NCBI GenBank assembly: GCA_002448305.1
Contig: DJWY01000014.1
Coordinates: forward strand, 1 to 31,756
Reading direction: 5' to 3'
From: Selenomonadales bacterium UBA7018
GTDB taxonomy: Bacteria > Bacillota > Negativicutes > Selenomonadales > Selenomonadaceae
Length of the DNA: 31,756 bases
In this document: positions 15,025-22,185 of the stretch, piece by piece
Numbering within the stretch: the stretch's first letter is position 1
Layout: every line of letters starts with the position of its first letter
Position numbers and translations under genes: made by a program
The notes under the pieces: generated by a model
Database searches by the model: none
What the model saw: the letters and a program-made list of their open reading frames with translations, nothing else
What the model was told of the DNA's origin: nothing

Positions 15025-15815
15025 GGTTGCCAAATTTTGGCGTTGGGGTCGAGGAGCCAAGTATGTTCGGGCAAATCGGTGCGAGTTTTCTTCCACGCGC
15101 CGCCTTGCTCGTCGGGCAGATGACGAATCATCCACGAATACCACATTGCATAGCCTGGAGCCGTAACTTGCGGGTGCATAAGTCCGCCGGAAATTTCAGA
15201 CCAGCTGTTATGCGTAATCTTGAAAGCGTTATCGCCAATGAATGCCGCGCCGAAACCTTGCGGCTTGTCGAATTTATAAGTATAAACTTCGGGTTGCGGG
15301 TGATTGTGCGGAATATATCCCGACCAACGACCAGGACTGTTGATAACTTCGCCGTTGACTTGATTTGAGAACGGCGCATTACTGTAGTCAAAAATCGTGC
15401 GGACGGTGCGTTCAGCGGTTGCGTTCCAAAGTCCCGCGCCGAAAATGTCGCATTGAACATCTTCCGGACGATAGAACACGGGCGCAAAGTCGCGGTCGTT
15501 CATAGTCTTTTGAATCAAAAGCTCAGTATCAACTTTCGCCTTAATCCAAACTTTTTTAGCGCGGGGAACTTGCAAGCAGAAAGGATTTTCGTCAACGAGC
15601 GATTCGCGGCGCATAATTTCTTTCTTGTCGTCCCAGCGGATTTCAACTTCGCCCGTCAAGATAACAATCGCGCTCTCTTGGAACGGGTCTTCGAGTTCGA
15701 TAATTTCGTTCGCGTCCATGACTTGATAGCCAATGTCCATAAGCATATCACTTTCGCGAGTTGTCATTGCGTTGTAGCCGTGTTTTAACTCTGTACCGAG
15801 TCTTCCAAATTTCAT
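15009..15815 (-). CDS. iolB: 5-deoxy-glucuronate isomerase
   Basis: A 268-residue double-cupin protein that isomerises 5-deoxy-D-glucuronate to 2-deoxy-5-keto-D-gluconate. The metal-binding cupin motif is visible as GYIPHNHPQPEVYTYKF, with later SGGLMHPQVTAPGYAMWYSW and MIRHLP characteristic of IolB. Length matches the family (about 270). ATG 15815 (MKFGRLGTELKHG) is chosen because AGGAGGG lies 7 nt upstream; an upstream frame start at 15845 would run into iolC. It is 11 nt from the iolC stop. Its last codons lie in a perfect palindrome. Confidence 0.95.
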   Translation of the reverse strand: MKFGRLGTELKHGYNAMTTRESDMLMDIGYQVMDANEIIELEDPFQESAIVILTGEVEIRWDDKKEIMRRESLVDENPFCLQVPRAKKVWIKAKVDTELLIQKTMNDRDFAPVFYRPEDVQCDIFGAGLWNATAERTVRTIFDYSNAPFSNQVNGEVINSPGRWSGYIPHNHPQPEVYTYKFDKPQGFGAAFIGDNAFKITHNSWSEISGGLMHPQVTAPGYAMWYSWMIRHLPDEQGGAWKKTRTDLPEHTWLLDPNAKIWQPKRDA

Positions 15816-15826
15816 TGAAAGCCCTC

Positions 15827-16861
15827 CTAAATTTTCGTCTTCCAATCAATTTCCGTGATAACTTCTTCGTCGGCGTGCTCTTTAATGAAAGCTTCAATCT
15901 GCTCAATCGTCTGCATAGCTTCCGAGCAACTGTGACTTGCAACAACCATTGCCGCATGTGCCGTTGCGTGGCGCAAAGCGTCCGGAACTTCCAAACCTTC
16001 AAGCAAGCCGTGAACAAATGCGCTGGCATAAGCGTCGCCGCCGCCGAAACTCTTCAAAAGCTTGACGTGATAAGAATCGACCTTGTAAGCGTGGCGGTCT
16101 GCAGTGTAAGCGACTGAACCGCGCTTTCCGTGCTTAATGACGACGATTTTATTTCCCCACGACAAATATTTTTCTGCAATTTCATGGTCTGGCGGGGTCT
16201 CGGCGTCTTCGGGCAGGAGTTCAGCAAAATTAACTTCGTCGCGCGAACCGATAACGACATCACTAAGACGCGCCATAAGCGAATAGTAAATTGCAATTTC
16301 TTCCTTTGAACGCCACGTGTAAGGGCGATAGTCAATGTCGAAAATAATTTTAGTGCCATGCATGCGGGCATGTTGAGCCGCTGTCAAGCAAGCTTCGCGA
16401 CTTGGAGCCGCCGCTAATGCAAGTCCGGAGACGATTAACGCTTTGGAGCCGGCGATATAATTTTCGCTGACATCTTCGGGCGCAATCTGCAAGTCGGCAA
16501 CTTTGTCGCGATACATAAGGATTGAACTTTCGGTTTCGCTTTTAATCTCCGTGAAAGTCAAGCCCATGCGCTCGCCGTGTTTAGCGCGTGTCATTTGGGT
16601 TGTATCAATGCCGCGTTCTTTAAAGAAGTTGATAATAAAATCGCCGAACTGGTCATTCGATACGCAACCGATAAAGCCAACTTTTTTGCCGAGCTGATTT
16701 AAGCCGACGGCGATATTGCCAGGCGAGCCGCCCAGATACATTGAGAAAGTCTTTACCTTATCAAGAGTGCGATGAATTTCGTTCGGGTTAAAGTCTAAGG
16801 TTGCGCGTCCGATAATTACAACGTCGCGTTCCCTTTTCTGGTCAAAATCAATGAGAGCCAT
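15827..16861 (-). CDS. iolC: 5-dehydro-2-deoxygluconokinase (PfkB family)
   Basis: A 344-residue ribokinase/PfkB-fold kinase that phosphorylates 2-deoxy-5-keto-gluconate at C6. PfkB signature 1 is MYLGGSPGNIAVGLNQLG; the second signature with the catalytic Asp is FGGGDAYASAFVHGLL. GRATLDFNPNEI at the N-terminus and DIDYRPYTW in the middle are typical of IolC. GGGGAGA precedes ATG 16861. Its product is the substrate of the IolJ-type aldolase encoded upstream. Confidence 0.94.
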   Translation of the reverse strand: MALIDFDQKRERDVVIIGRATLDFNPNEIHRTLDKVKTFSMYLGGSPGNIAVGLNQLGKKVGFIGCVSNDQFGDFIINFFKERGIDTTQMTRAKHGERMGLTFTEIKSETESSILMYRDKVADLQIAPEDVSENYIAGSKALIVSGLALAAAPSREACLTAAQHARMHGTKIIFDIDYRPYTWRSKEEIAIYYSLMARLSDVVIGSRDEVNFAELLPEDAETPPDHEIAEKYLSWGNKIVVIKHGKRGSVAYTADRHAYKVDSYHVKLLKSFGGGDAYASAFVHGLLEGLEVPDALRHATAHAAMVVASHSCSEAMQTIEQIEAFIKEHADEEVITEIDWKTKI

Positions 16862-16882
16862 TTAAAAATCTCCCCTTAAAAG

Positions 16883-16962
16883 CAATTAGGAATGTGGAAT
16901 TAGGAATTGGGAATGACAAAACAAACCTTAATTCCTAATTCCTAACTCCTAATTCCTAATTG
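16883..16962 (-). repeat. AT-rich inverted repeat, copy 2 (after the transaldolase gene)
   Basis: Same structure as 12816-12887: AATTAGGAAT-type units on the left, ATTCCTAATT units on the right, with a 35-base identical arm at 16928-16962. It lies 4 nt beyond the transaldolase stop and about 20 nt before the iolC start, in the same orientation relative to transcription as copy 1. Confidence 0.8.
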
Positions 16963-16966
16963 AATT

Positions 16967-18025
16967 TTACACTATCATATATTTGCGAACGAGTTCGACG
17001 AGACCCGCATAACTGCCCAAGAATTGATTAATTGTGCGGAGGAACGCGCCATAGTGCTGGAATTCTTCAGGCTTCATGCCGTCGGGTTCATAAGCGCGGC
17101 GGAATTCGTCAATCGTCATGAGTTCATCAAGCCATTTTTGCGGAATAGGTTCGCTCATGTGCTCTTTGATTTCGACTTTGGTGCCGTTATATTTCTTCTG
17201 GAAATCGGAAGTAATCGTCAAGACGACGTCGCCGCCGATGAATTGTTCAAAGTGGTGCAGGTTACGATAAGCCGCGAACAAAAGTTTCGTGCGATAGCCG
17301 CGTTCTTTATAAATCTTGTAAGCGTTCTTGAAGACCGCAACGCCAGCCCATTCGAGTGCGTCGGGGTGAATAATATAATCTTTGCCTTTAAGATAAGCTT
17401 TCAAATAATCGTCAGTGCGACCGCCCATAATCGTGCAGACGGGGTGCATCCACGAAGTATCTTTGCCTTCAGCTTCGCGACGTTTCAAGCCGCGTTCGAC
17501 AGCCTCAGCAACCGCGAGAGCTTGCGGCACAGTAAAGGAAACAGTTGCATTAATGGAGACGCCCTGATAAGTCATTTCCTCAAAAGCTTCGATACCGGCT
17601 TTGCTAGCGGGAGCTTTGATTTGGATATTGGGCGCAAGGCTAGCGAGTTGGACAGCGTGCTCAACGAGCTTTTCGGGGTTCTGATAGAATTTCGCATTAG
17701 CCTGGAAGGAAATTTTGCCGCGTTGCCCGTGATTTTGTTCGTGCATAGGCTCAAGCATTTTAGCGGCTTTAAGTCCGAGAGCTTCGATAACTTTCCAAGC
17801 GACGTCGTCTTCGGTGAAAGTCGGGTTGTCAGCGATGATTTTTTTGATAGTGTCTTCCCAGTCGGGGAGTTCTTTTTTCAGAACGTTGAAGACGATAGCG
17901 GGGTTAGTGGTTGCGCCGGACGCCGCGCAGTTGTCGAGAGCATACTGCAATTCTTTGCAGGAGCAAGAATCGTTCCAAACTTCCATTTGCGGGAAAGCCT
18001 TTACAGCCTCTTGAAGAGTAGTCAT
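16967..18025 (-). CDS. Transaldolase family protein (long form)
   Basis: A 352-residue protein with transaldolase-family features: ASGATTNPAIVFNVL near residue 35, the Schiff-base lysine region NIQIKAPASKAG near residue 135, and SINATVSFTVPQALAVAE. It is longer than the small (about 215 aa) transaldolases and carries an extra C-terminal region from about residue 240 (HFEQFIGGDVVLTI onward). Transaldolases move a dihydroxyacetone unit between sugar phosphates; no standard inositol pathway uses one, so its acceptor here is unknown. Candidates are DHAP-derived sugars or an inositol breakdown intermediate (inference). AAGGAGA precedes ATG 18025. It sits between iolJ and iolC, 6 nt after iolJ, so it is clearly part of the operon. 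Confidence 0.82.
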   Translation of the reverse strand: MTTLQEAVKAFPQMEVWNDSCSCKELQYALDNCAASGATTNPAIVFNVLKKELPDWEDTIKKIIADNPTFTEDDVAWKVIEALGLKAAKMLEPMHEQNHGQRGKISFQANAKFYQNPEKLVEHAVQLASLAPNIQIKAPASKAGIEAFEEMTYQGVSINATVSFTVPQALAVAEAVERGLKRREAEGKDTSWMHPVCTIMGGRTDDYLKAYLKGKDYIIHPDALEWAGVAVFKNAYKIYKERGYRTKLLFAAYRNLHHFEQFIGGDVVLTITSDFQKKYNGTKVEIKEHMSEPIPQKWLDELMTIDEFRRAYEPDGMKPEEFQHYGAFLRTINQFLGSYAGLVELVRKYMIV

Positions 18026-18031
18026 TATAAA

Positions 18032-18874
18032 TTATCTCCTTTCGGAATTAAAAATGTGCATATGTTTCTTGACGTTTTCGCAAGTTCCTTGAACAATGGC
18101 GTCGCTGAAGTCGAAGAATTTAGCATTGGGATTAGCCGCGCAGACTTCGCGAATTTTCCGCGCCGAATTGTCATAACTTGCCGTCGCGATATTAATTTTC
18201 TTGATACCGTTGGCAATGCAGTTTTTGAAATCGTCTTCAGTCAAGCCGGTTCCGCCGTGCAGGACAAGCGGAGTTTTAACGGCGTCGAAAATTTCTTTAA
18301 GGCGGTCAATGCGGAGTTTCGGTTGTTCCTTATAATTGCCGTGCGCGGTGCCGATAGCGACTGCCAGAGCGTCAACGCCAGTTTCTTCCGCGAATTTTTT
18401 AGCCTCTTCGACGCTGGTAACTAAAACGTCAACGCTTTTATAATCGCCTTCCGCGCCGCCGACGCGCCCAATTTCAGCCTCAACCGCCGCGCCTTTAGCG
18501 TGCGCCATTTCGACGACTTCGCGAGTGCGTTTGATATTTTCATCGAGCGGATATTTCGAGCCGTCAAACATAACCGACGTAAAGCCCAAACTTAACGCAA
18601 GCTTAATCGTATCAAGCGTCCCGCCGTGATCCAAATGAACTGCCGCAGGCATTTTGCATTTCTTAGCGGCGGCAAGCATTATCGGTCCGAGCAAGTCGAG
18701 TGGCGAATATCTCAGCCGACCTTCGGCAATTTGTAAAATAAGCGGCGTTTGGAGTTCTTCGGCAGCTTTTATTGCGCCCATTGCCATTTCCATATTCGAG
18801 ACGTTGAACGCCCCGACCGCAAACGACGTGTCATCGTGCGCCGCGAATATCTCAGTCATTTTTACGAGTGGCAT
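18032..18874 (-). CDS. iolJ: Class II aldolase, probable 6-phospho-5-dehydro-2-deoxy-gluconate aldolase
   Basis: A 280-residue zinc-dependent class II aldolase of the FbaA/IolJ/GatY group. Zinc and catalytic motifs: VHLDHGGTLDTI, SVMFDGSKYPLDEN, EAEIGRVGGAEGD, GTAHGNYK and LHGGTGLTEDDF. IolJ cleaves the IolC product to DHAP and malonate semialdehyde. The choice of IolJ over fructose-bisphosphate aldolase rests on its place between transaldolase/iolC and the redox genes. GAAAGGTGA precedes ATG 18874. Confidence 0.85.
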   Translation of the reverse strand: MPLVKMTEIFAAHDDTSFAVGAFNVSNMEMAMGAIKAAEELQTPLILQIAEGRLRYSPLDLLGPIMLAAAKKCKMPAAVHLDHGGTLDTIKLALSLGFTSVMFDGSKYPLDENIKRTREVVEMAHAKGAAVEAEIGRVGGAEGDYKSVDVLVTSVEEAKKFAEETGVDALAVAIGTAHGNYKEQPKLRIDRLKEIFDAVKTPLVLHGGTGLTEDDFKNCIANGIKKINIATASYDNSARKIREVCAANPNAKFFDFSDAIVQGTCENVKKHMHIFNSERR

Positions 18875-18880
18875 TAATTT

Positions 18881-19993
18881 TCACCTTTCAAATTCCTTGA
18901 CGAATCGAACTAAATTTTTTCTAATTGGGATATGTTGCGGACAAACTTTTTCGCACCGCCCGCATTTAAGGCAACTTGATGCCGGATTTTTATCGCGGGC
19001 GCGAGCTAGCCAACCTTCTCGACGACTTGCAAAAGTTTTGTTTTCAAACAGCGTCAGATGATTCAGCATTGCGAAGAATCCGCTTATCGGGAGTTTTTGC
19101 GGACAGACGGAAGCGCAATAATCGCAAACCGTGCAGGGTATCAGCGGAATTTTAGCGAGTTCGTCGCGTGCCTTGTCGATAACTTGAACTTGCGCGGGCG
19201 TGAGCTTTGTAAAATCTTTTAGCGTAGAAATGTTATCGCGCATTTGTTCTAAAGAATTCATGCCCGACAATACGACCGCCACGCCGTCAAGATTTGCCGC
19301 AAAGCGCAATGCCCATGACGCCGGAGATGATTCCGGTTCAGCGTCGCGCAAAATTTTTTCAATCTGCGCGGGCGGTGCGGCTAGCATTCCGCCTTTGACC
19401 GGTTCCATGACGACGACTTTTTTTCCGTGACGTTGCGCCACTTCGTAACAAGCGCGAGACTTTATCGCGGGTGCGTTCCAATCCGCCCAATTTATTTGTA
19501 GCTGAACGAAATCAACTTCAGGGTGCGCCGACAAAATTTTTTCGAGTTCTTCGGGCGTCGCGTGGAAAGAGAAACCCAAATTTTTAATCAAGCCCGCCGC
19601 TTTTTTCTCCTGCGCAAAGTCCCAAACGTTGAAGTCATCAAAATATTTTGTGCGGTAGTCGCCCATATTGTGCAAAAGGTAGAAGTCAAAATATTTCGCG
19701 CCCGTCCGTTTAAGTGAGTCATCGAATTGATTCAAAGCCTCGTCTTGAGTTTTAGCTCGCCACGCGGCAAGCTTAGTTGCAAGCTGAAATTTTTCGCGCG
19801 GATACCTTTCAACTAACGCTTGACGAATTGCGACTTCCGAGCCGGCGTAATACCACGCCGTGTCAAAGTACGTGAAACCCGCCGCTAAAAATTCATCAAC
19901 CAACTTTTTGACAAGCTCAACGTCAATCGTACCGTCCGCGAGCTTTGGCAATCTCATCAAGCCGAAGCCGAATTTTTTTATACCGTCAAACAT
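18881..19993 (-). CDS. Aldo/keto reductase with C-terminal 4Fe-4S ferredoxin domain
   Basis: A 370-residue protein. Residues 1-270 form an aldo/keto reductase barrel: FGFGLMRLP start, TYFDTAWYYAGSE (Asp and Tyr of the catalytic set), LATKLAAW (Lys), LLHNMGDY (His). The last 100 residues hold two cysteine clusters, CTVCDYCASVCPQ and CLKCGRCEKVCPQ, expected to bind two 4Fe-4S clusters. Such fusions are common in anaerobes and may use ferredoxin as well as NAD(P)H. The likely start is ATG 19993; a TTG at 20008 is directly next to the upstream stop, and neither has a clear ribosome binding site, so translational coupling is likely. It may reduce or oxidise an inositol/inosose intermediate (inference). 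Confidence 0.85.
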   Translation of the reverse strand: MFDGIKKFGFGLMRLPKLADGTIDVELVKKLVDEFLAAGFTYFDTAWYYAGSEVAIRQALVERYPREKFQLATKLAAWRAKTQDEALNQFDDSLKRTGAKYFDFYLLHNMGDYRTKYFDDFNVWDFAQEKKAAGLIKNLGFSFHATPEELEKILSAHPEVDFVQLQINWADWNAPAIKSRACYEVAQRHGKKVVVMEPVKGGMLAAPPAQIEKILRDAEPESSPASWALRFAANLDGVAVVLSGMNSLEQMRDNISTLKDFTKLTPAQVQVIDKARDELAKIPLIPCTVCDYCASVCPQKLPISGFFAMLNHLTLFENKTFASRREGWLARARDKNPASSCLKCGRCEKVCPQHIPIRKNLVRFVKEFER

Positions 19994-20008
19994 AAAAACG
20001 CAGTCCAA

Positions 20009-21175
20009 TCAAAAGAGTTTTTTGTAAATCTCAATAATCTGTTCTTTTGTAGGAATGCGCATAGTATTTTGCGGACTGCCACTTTCGAGCGCGTCAGAGG
20101 CCATTTTGTCAAGATAAGACATGAATTCTTCCTGCGTGTGGTTGCCCTTCTTGAGCAATTCGATAATCGGAGGAATGCCGACTTCTTTGCAGAAACGCTC
20201 GACTTCTTTAACCATAGCAACTGCCGCGTCATGGTCGGGAGTATTTTCGTCGGCAACGCCCATAATGCGACCGATATGCGCAAAACGTGCGGTATTTTCT
20301 TCGATAGCAAATTCAAGGCAAGCCGGAAGGAGTACAGCATTGGAAACGCCGTGCGCAATGTGGAAAAGTGCGCCAATCGGGCGGCTCATGCCATGAACGA
20401 TTGTAACGGACGCATTGTTGAACGCAATACCGGCTTCAAGCGCGGCAATCGACATTGCAAGACGAGCCTGTTCATTTTTGCCATCCTTGTAGCAAATGGG
20501 CAAGTTCTTATGAATTTTTTGGATAGCAGAAATTGCAAAGGTATCAGTAAGCGGTTGCGCCTTGCGGGAAGTATAAGCTTCAATCGCGTGGCAAAGTGCA
20601 TCGATACCGGTCGCCGCAGTGACGCCAGGAGGCGCAGTCATTGTGAAAGTCGGGTCAACAACTGCCAATGCCGGAATAATCGACGGACCGCCGAGCAACA
20701 TTTTGACGTTGTTTTCTGTATCGGAAATGATTGTGTTCTTGGTAACTTCGGAGCCGGTGCCCGCAGTCGTCGGAATCGCAACCAGATACGGAACGGGCAT
20801 ATCAATAACTTCATGCATGTAGGAATTAATCTTACGGTCGCCCGCCGTCGTCATAAAGCCGATAGCCTTCGCGGTGTCCATAGGGCTGCCACCGCCAAGC
20901 GCAATGATAAAGTCGCATTTCTCTTCCTTGTAAACCTTCAAGCCCGCCTCAACAATTTTGTCAGTAGGCTCAGTGTTCGCGCCGTCGAAAATGACGTAGG
21001 GAATATTGACTTTCTGCAAAGCCGCTTCAACCTTCGCCGCATTGCCGAATTTAACCATGAATTGGTCGGTAACGATAAGAGCTTTTGTGCCCTTGCCCGC
21101 AATGTGGTCGCCCAATTCCGAAATGACGTTGACGCCGGAAATAATTTTCGCCGGCACCATGAAAGTATAACCCAT
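20009..21175 (-). CDS. Iron-containing alcohol dehydrogenase
   Basis: A 388-residue group III (Fe-dependent) alcohol dehydrogenase. Signatures: cofactor-binding ALGGGSPMDTAKAIG, PTTAGTGSEVT, and metal ligands in TGIDALCHAIEAY and MSRPIGALFHIAHGVSNAVLL. Relatives include 1,3-propanediol dehydrogenases and 3-hydroxypropionate/malonate semialdehyde reductases. As first gene of the inositol operon, reduction of malonate semialdehyde to 3-hydroxypropionate is an attractive role, since no malonate semialdehyde dehydrogenase (iolA) is present; this is inference. ATG 21175 follows AGAGGAG by 8 nt; a GTG at 21184 would overlap that site. Confidence 0.92.
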   Translation of the reverse strand: MGYTFMVPAKIISGVNVISELGDHIAGKGTKALIVTDQFMVKFGNAAKVEAALQKVNIPYVIFDGANTEPTDKIVEAGLKVYKEEKCDFIIALGGGSPMDTAKAIGFMTTAGDRKINSYMHEVIDMPVPYLVAIPTTAGTGSEVTKNTIISDTENNVKMLLGGPSIIPALAVVDPTFTMTAPPGVTAATGIDALCHAIEAYTSRKAQPLTDTFAISAIQKIHKNLPICYKDGKNEQARLAMSIAALEAGIAFNNASVTIVHGMSRPIGALFHIAHGVSNAVLLPACLEFAIEENTARFAHIGRIMGVADENTPDHDAAVAMVKEVERFCKEVGIPPIIELLKKGNHTQEEFMSYLDKMASDALESGSPQNTMRIPTKEQIIEIYKKLF

Positions 21176-21231
21176 AAAATTCACTCCTCTAAAACAATTT
21201 TTTGATAAAGTGTTGGTATCTTTCTGCCCAT

Positions 21232-21260
21232 AATCTAAATTATTTTGTGCACAAAGTCAA
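21232..21260 (-). promoter_or_regulatory. Promoter of the inositol operon
   Basis: On the minus strand TTGACT (21260-21255), a 17-bp spacer and TAGATT (21237-21232) give a near-consensus sigma-70-type promoter about 55 nt upstream of the Fe-ADH start. The spacer is almost filled by a 12-bp palindrome. Confidence 0.65.
21244..21255. promoter_or_regulatory. Candidate operator palindrome TTTGTGCACAAA
   Basis: A perfect 12-bp palindrome lying between the -35 and -10 boxes of the operon promoter, where a bound repressor would block RNA polymerase. The obvious ligand-responsive candidate is the adjacent DeoR-type regulator. Two further sites match the Bacillus IolR half-site pattern (as I recall it, WRAYCAADARD) at 10 of 11 positions: 21198-21208 (minus) and 21346-21356 (plus). 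In AT-rich DNA the latter matches are weak evidence. Confidence 0.4.
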
Positions 21261-21307
21261 TACTTAGTGGAAAAATTTTTTGCTCTTCTGAATTGTCAAA
21301 AAAATGC

Positions 21308-21336
21308 TTGTAAGTTCCCGAAAGTTAAATTATAAT
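21308..21336 (+). promoter_or_regulatory. Promoter of the DeoR-type regulator gene
   Basis: TTGTAA (21308-21313), 17-bp spacer, perfect TATAAT (21331-21336), about 65 nt upstream of the TTG start at 21402. It is divergent from the operon promoter, so one regulator could control both. Confidence 0.7.
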
Positions 21337-21401
21337 ACCATTTAATCACCAAAAATTTTGTGTTGTAAAATTACCGATTGAACTAGAAAGGTTGAGCCGA
21401 G

Positions 21402-22169
21402 TTGAAAGCAGACCGCATAAATAAAATCCACGAACTTATCAAGGAACGTCAAATTATTTCCCTTGACGAACTTTGCGATATTTTTTCCGTGTCGAAAAAT
21501 ACAATCCGCCGCGATATCGCCGAGCTGGACGCCGAAGGAGTTATCGAGAAAGTTTACGGCGGAATCGTTCTTAGAGAGTCCGCTAACAGTGCTCCCGAAC
21601 CTTTTGCAGCTCGCGAAATTCGCAATGTTGCCGAGAAAAAAATCATCGCGCAAATTGCTGCCGCGCTGATTCAGGACGGCGAAGTCATTTACATTGATTC
21701 GGGCACGACGACTATGCACCTTTTGCCGCATTTGGCGAACAGGAAACAACTGACGATTGTCACGGCGAATATTTATGTTATCGACTACGCCTCGCGCTAT
21801 CAAAATTTGAACGTAATCGCGACCGGTGGTTATGTTTATCCGCCTTCAAATGCGCTTGTCGGTCCCGGCGTGATAAGTTGCATTAAGGCTTATAACTTCT
21901 CGAAAATTTTCCTGGCTAGCACGGGCATTTCCATTGAACACGGCGCAACCAACGCTTCTCCCCTTGAATGCGAAATTAAGCAACGTCTCGTTCAGAAATC
22001 TTGCCCAAAATATTTGCTCGTCGACGATTCTAAATTGGACGTGGCGTCGCTCATGACTTATTGCGAACTGAATGCCCTTGACAATATCATCATGAACACG
22101 ACGCCGCCCGAAAAATATCTCAACTACTTTGAAAAAAATAATGTCCGGCTTATGACCGAATCGAAATAA
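21402..22169 (+). CDS. DeoR-family transcriptional regulator (IolR-like)
   Basis: A 255-residue DeoR/GlpR repressor. The N-terminal winged helix reads RINKIHELIKERQIISLDEL then FSVSKNTIRRDIAELDAEG (recognition helix) and VYGGIVL. The C-terminal sugar-phosphate isomerase-like sensor domain has IDSGTTTMHLLPHL and YLLVDDSKLD. The start is TTG 21402: an in-frame TGA lies three codons upstream and no ATG is available before the HTH; AAAGG is the only weak ribosome binding site. Its divergent position beside the inositol operon suggests it is the IolR repressor sensing a phosphorylated intermediate (inference). It is followed by the epimerase-like gene after 16 nt. Confidence 0.85.
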   Translation: MKADRINKIHELIKERQIISLDELCDIFSVSKNTIRRDIAELDAEGVIEKVYGGIVLRESANSAPEPFAAREIRNVAEKKIIAQIAAALIQDGEVIYIDSGTTTMHLLPHLANRKQLTIVTANIYVIDYASRYQNLNVIATGGYVYPPSNALVGPGVISCIKAYNFSKIFLASTGISIEHGATNASPLECEIKQRLVQKSCPKYLLVDDSKLDVASLMTYCELNALDNIIMNTTPPEKYLNYFEKNNVRLMTESK

Positions 22170-22185
22170 CGGAGGGAAAATTTTT

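Noticed and set aside
12816..16962. The two ATTCCTAATT-rich repeats as a CRISPR array
   Set aside because: Only two copies, 4 kb apart, with no spacers or cas genes; they are inverted repeats in intergenic gaps.
16967..18025. Sulfoglycolytic transaldolase pathway
   Set aside because: The protein has a transaldolase fold, but no sulfoquinovosidase, isomerase or sulfolactaldehyde gene is nearby, while inositol genes surround it.
17024..18424. 466-codon open frame on the + strand, antisense to the transaldolase and aldolase genes
   Set aside because: No recognisable motif, no ribosome binding site; it mirrors two well-supported minus-strand genes and arises from their codon bias.
20069..21205. 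378-codon open frame on the + strand, antisense to the Fe-ADH gene
   Set aside because: Arg/Asn/His-rich sequence without family features, opposite a gene with clear Fe-ADH motifs.
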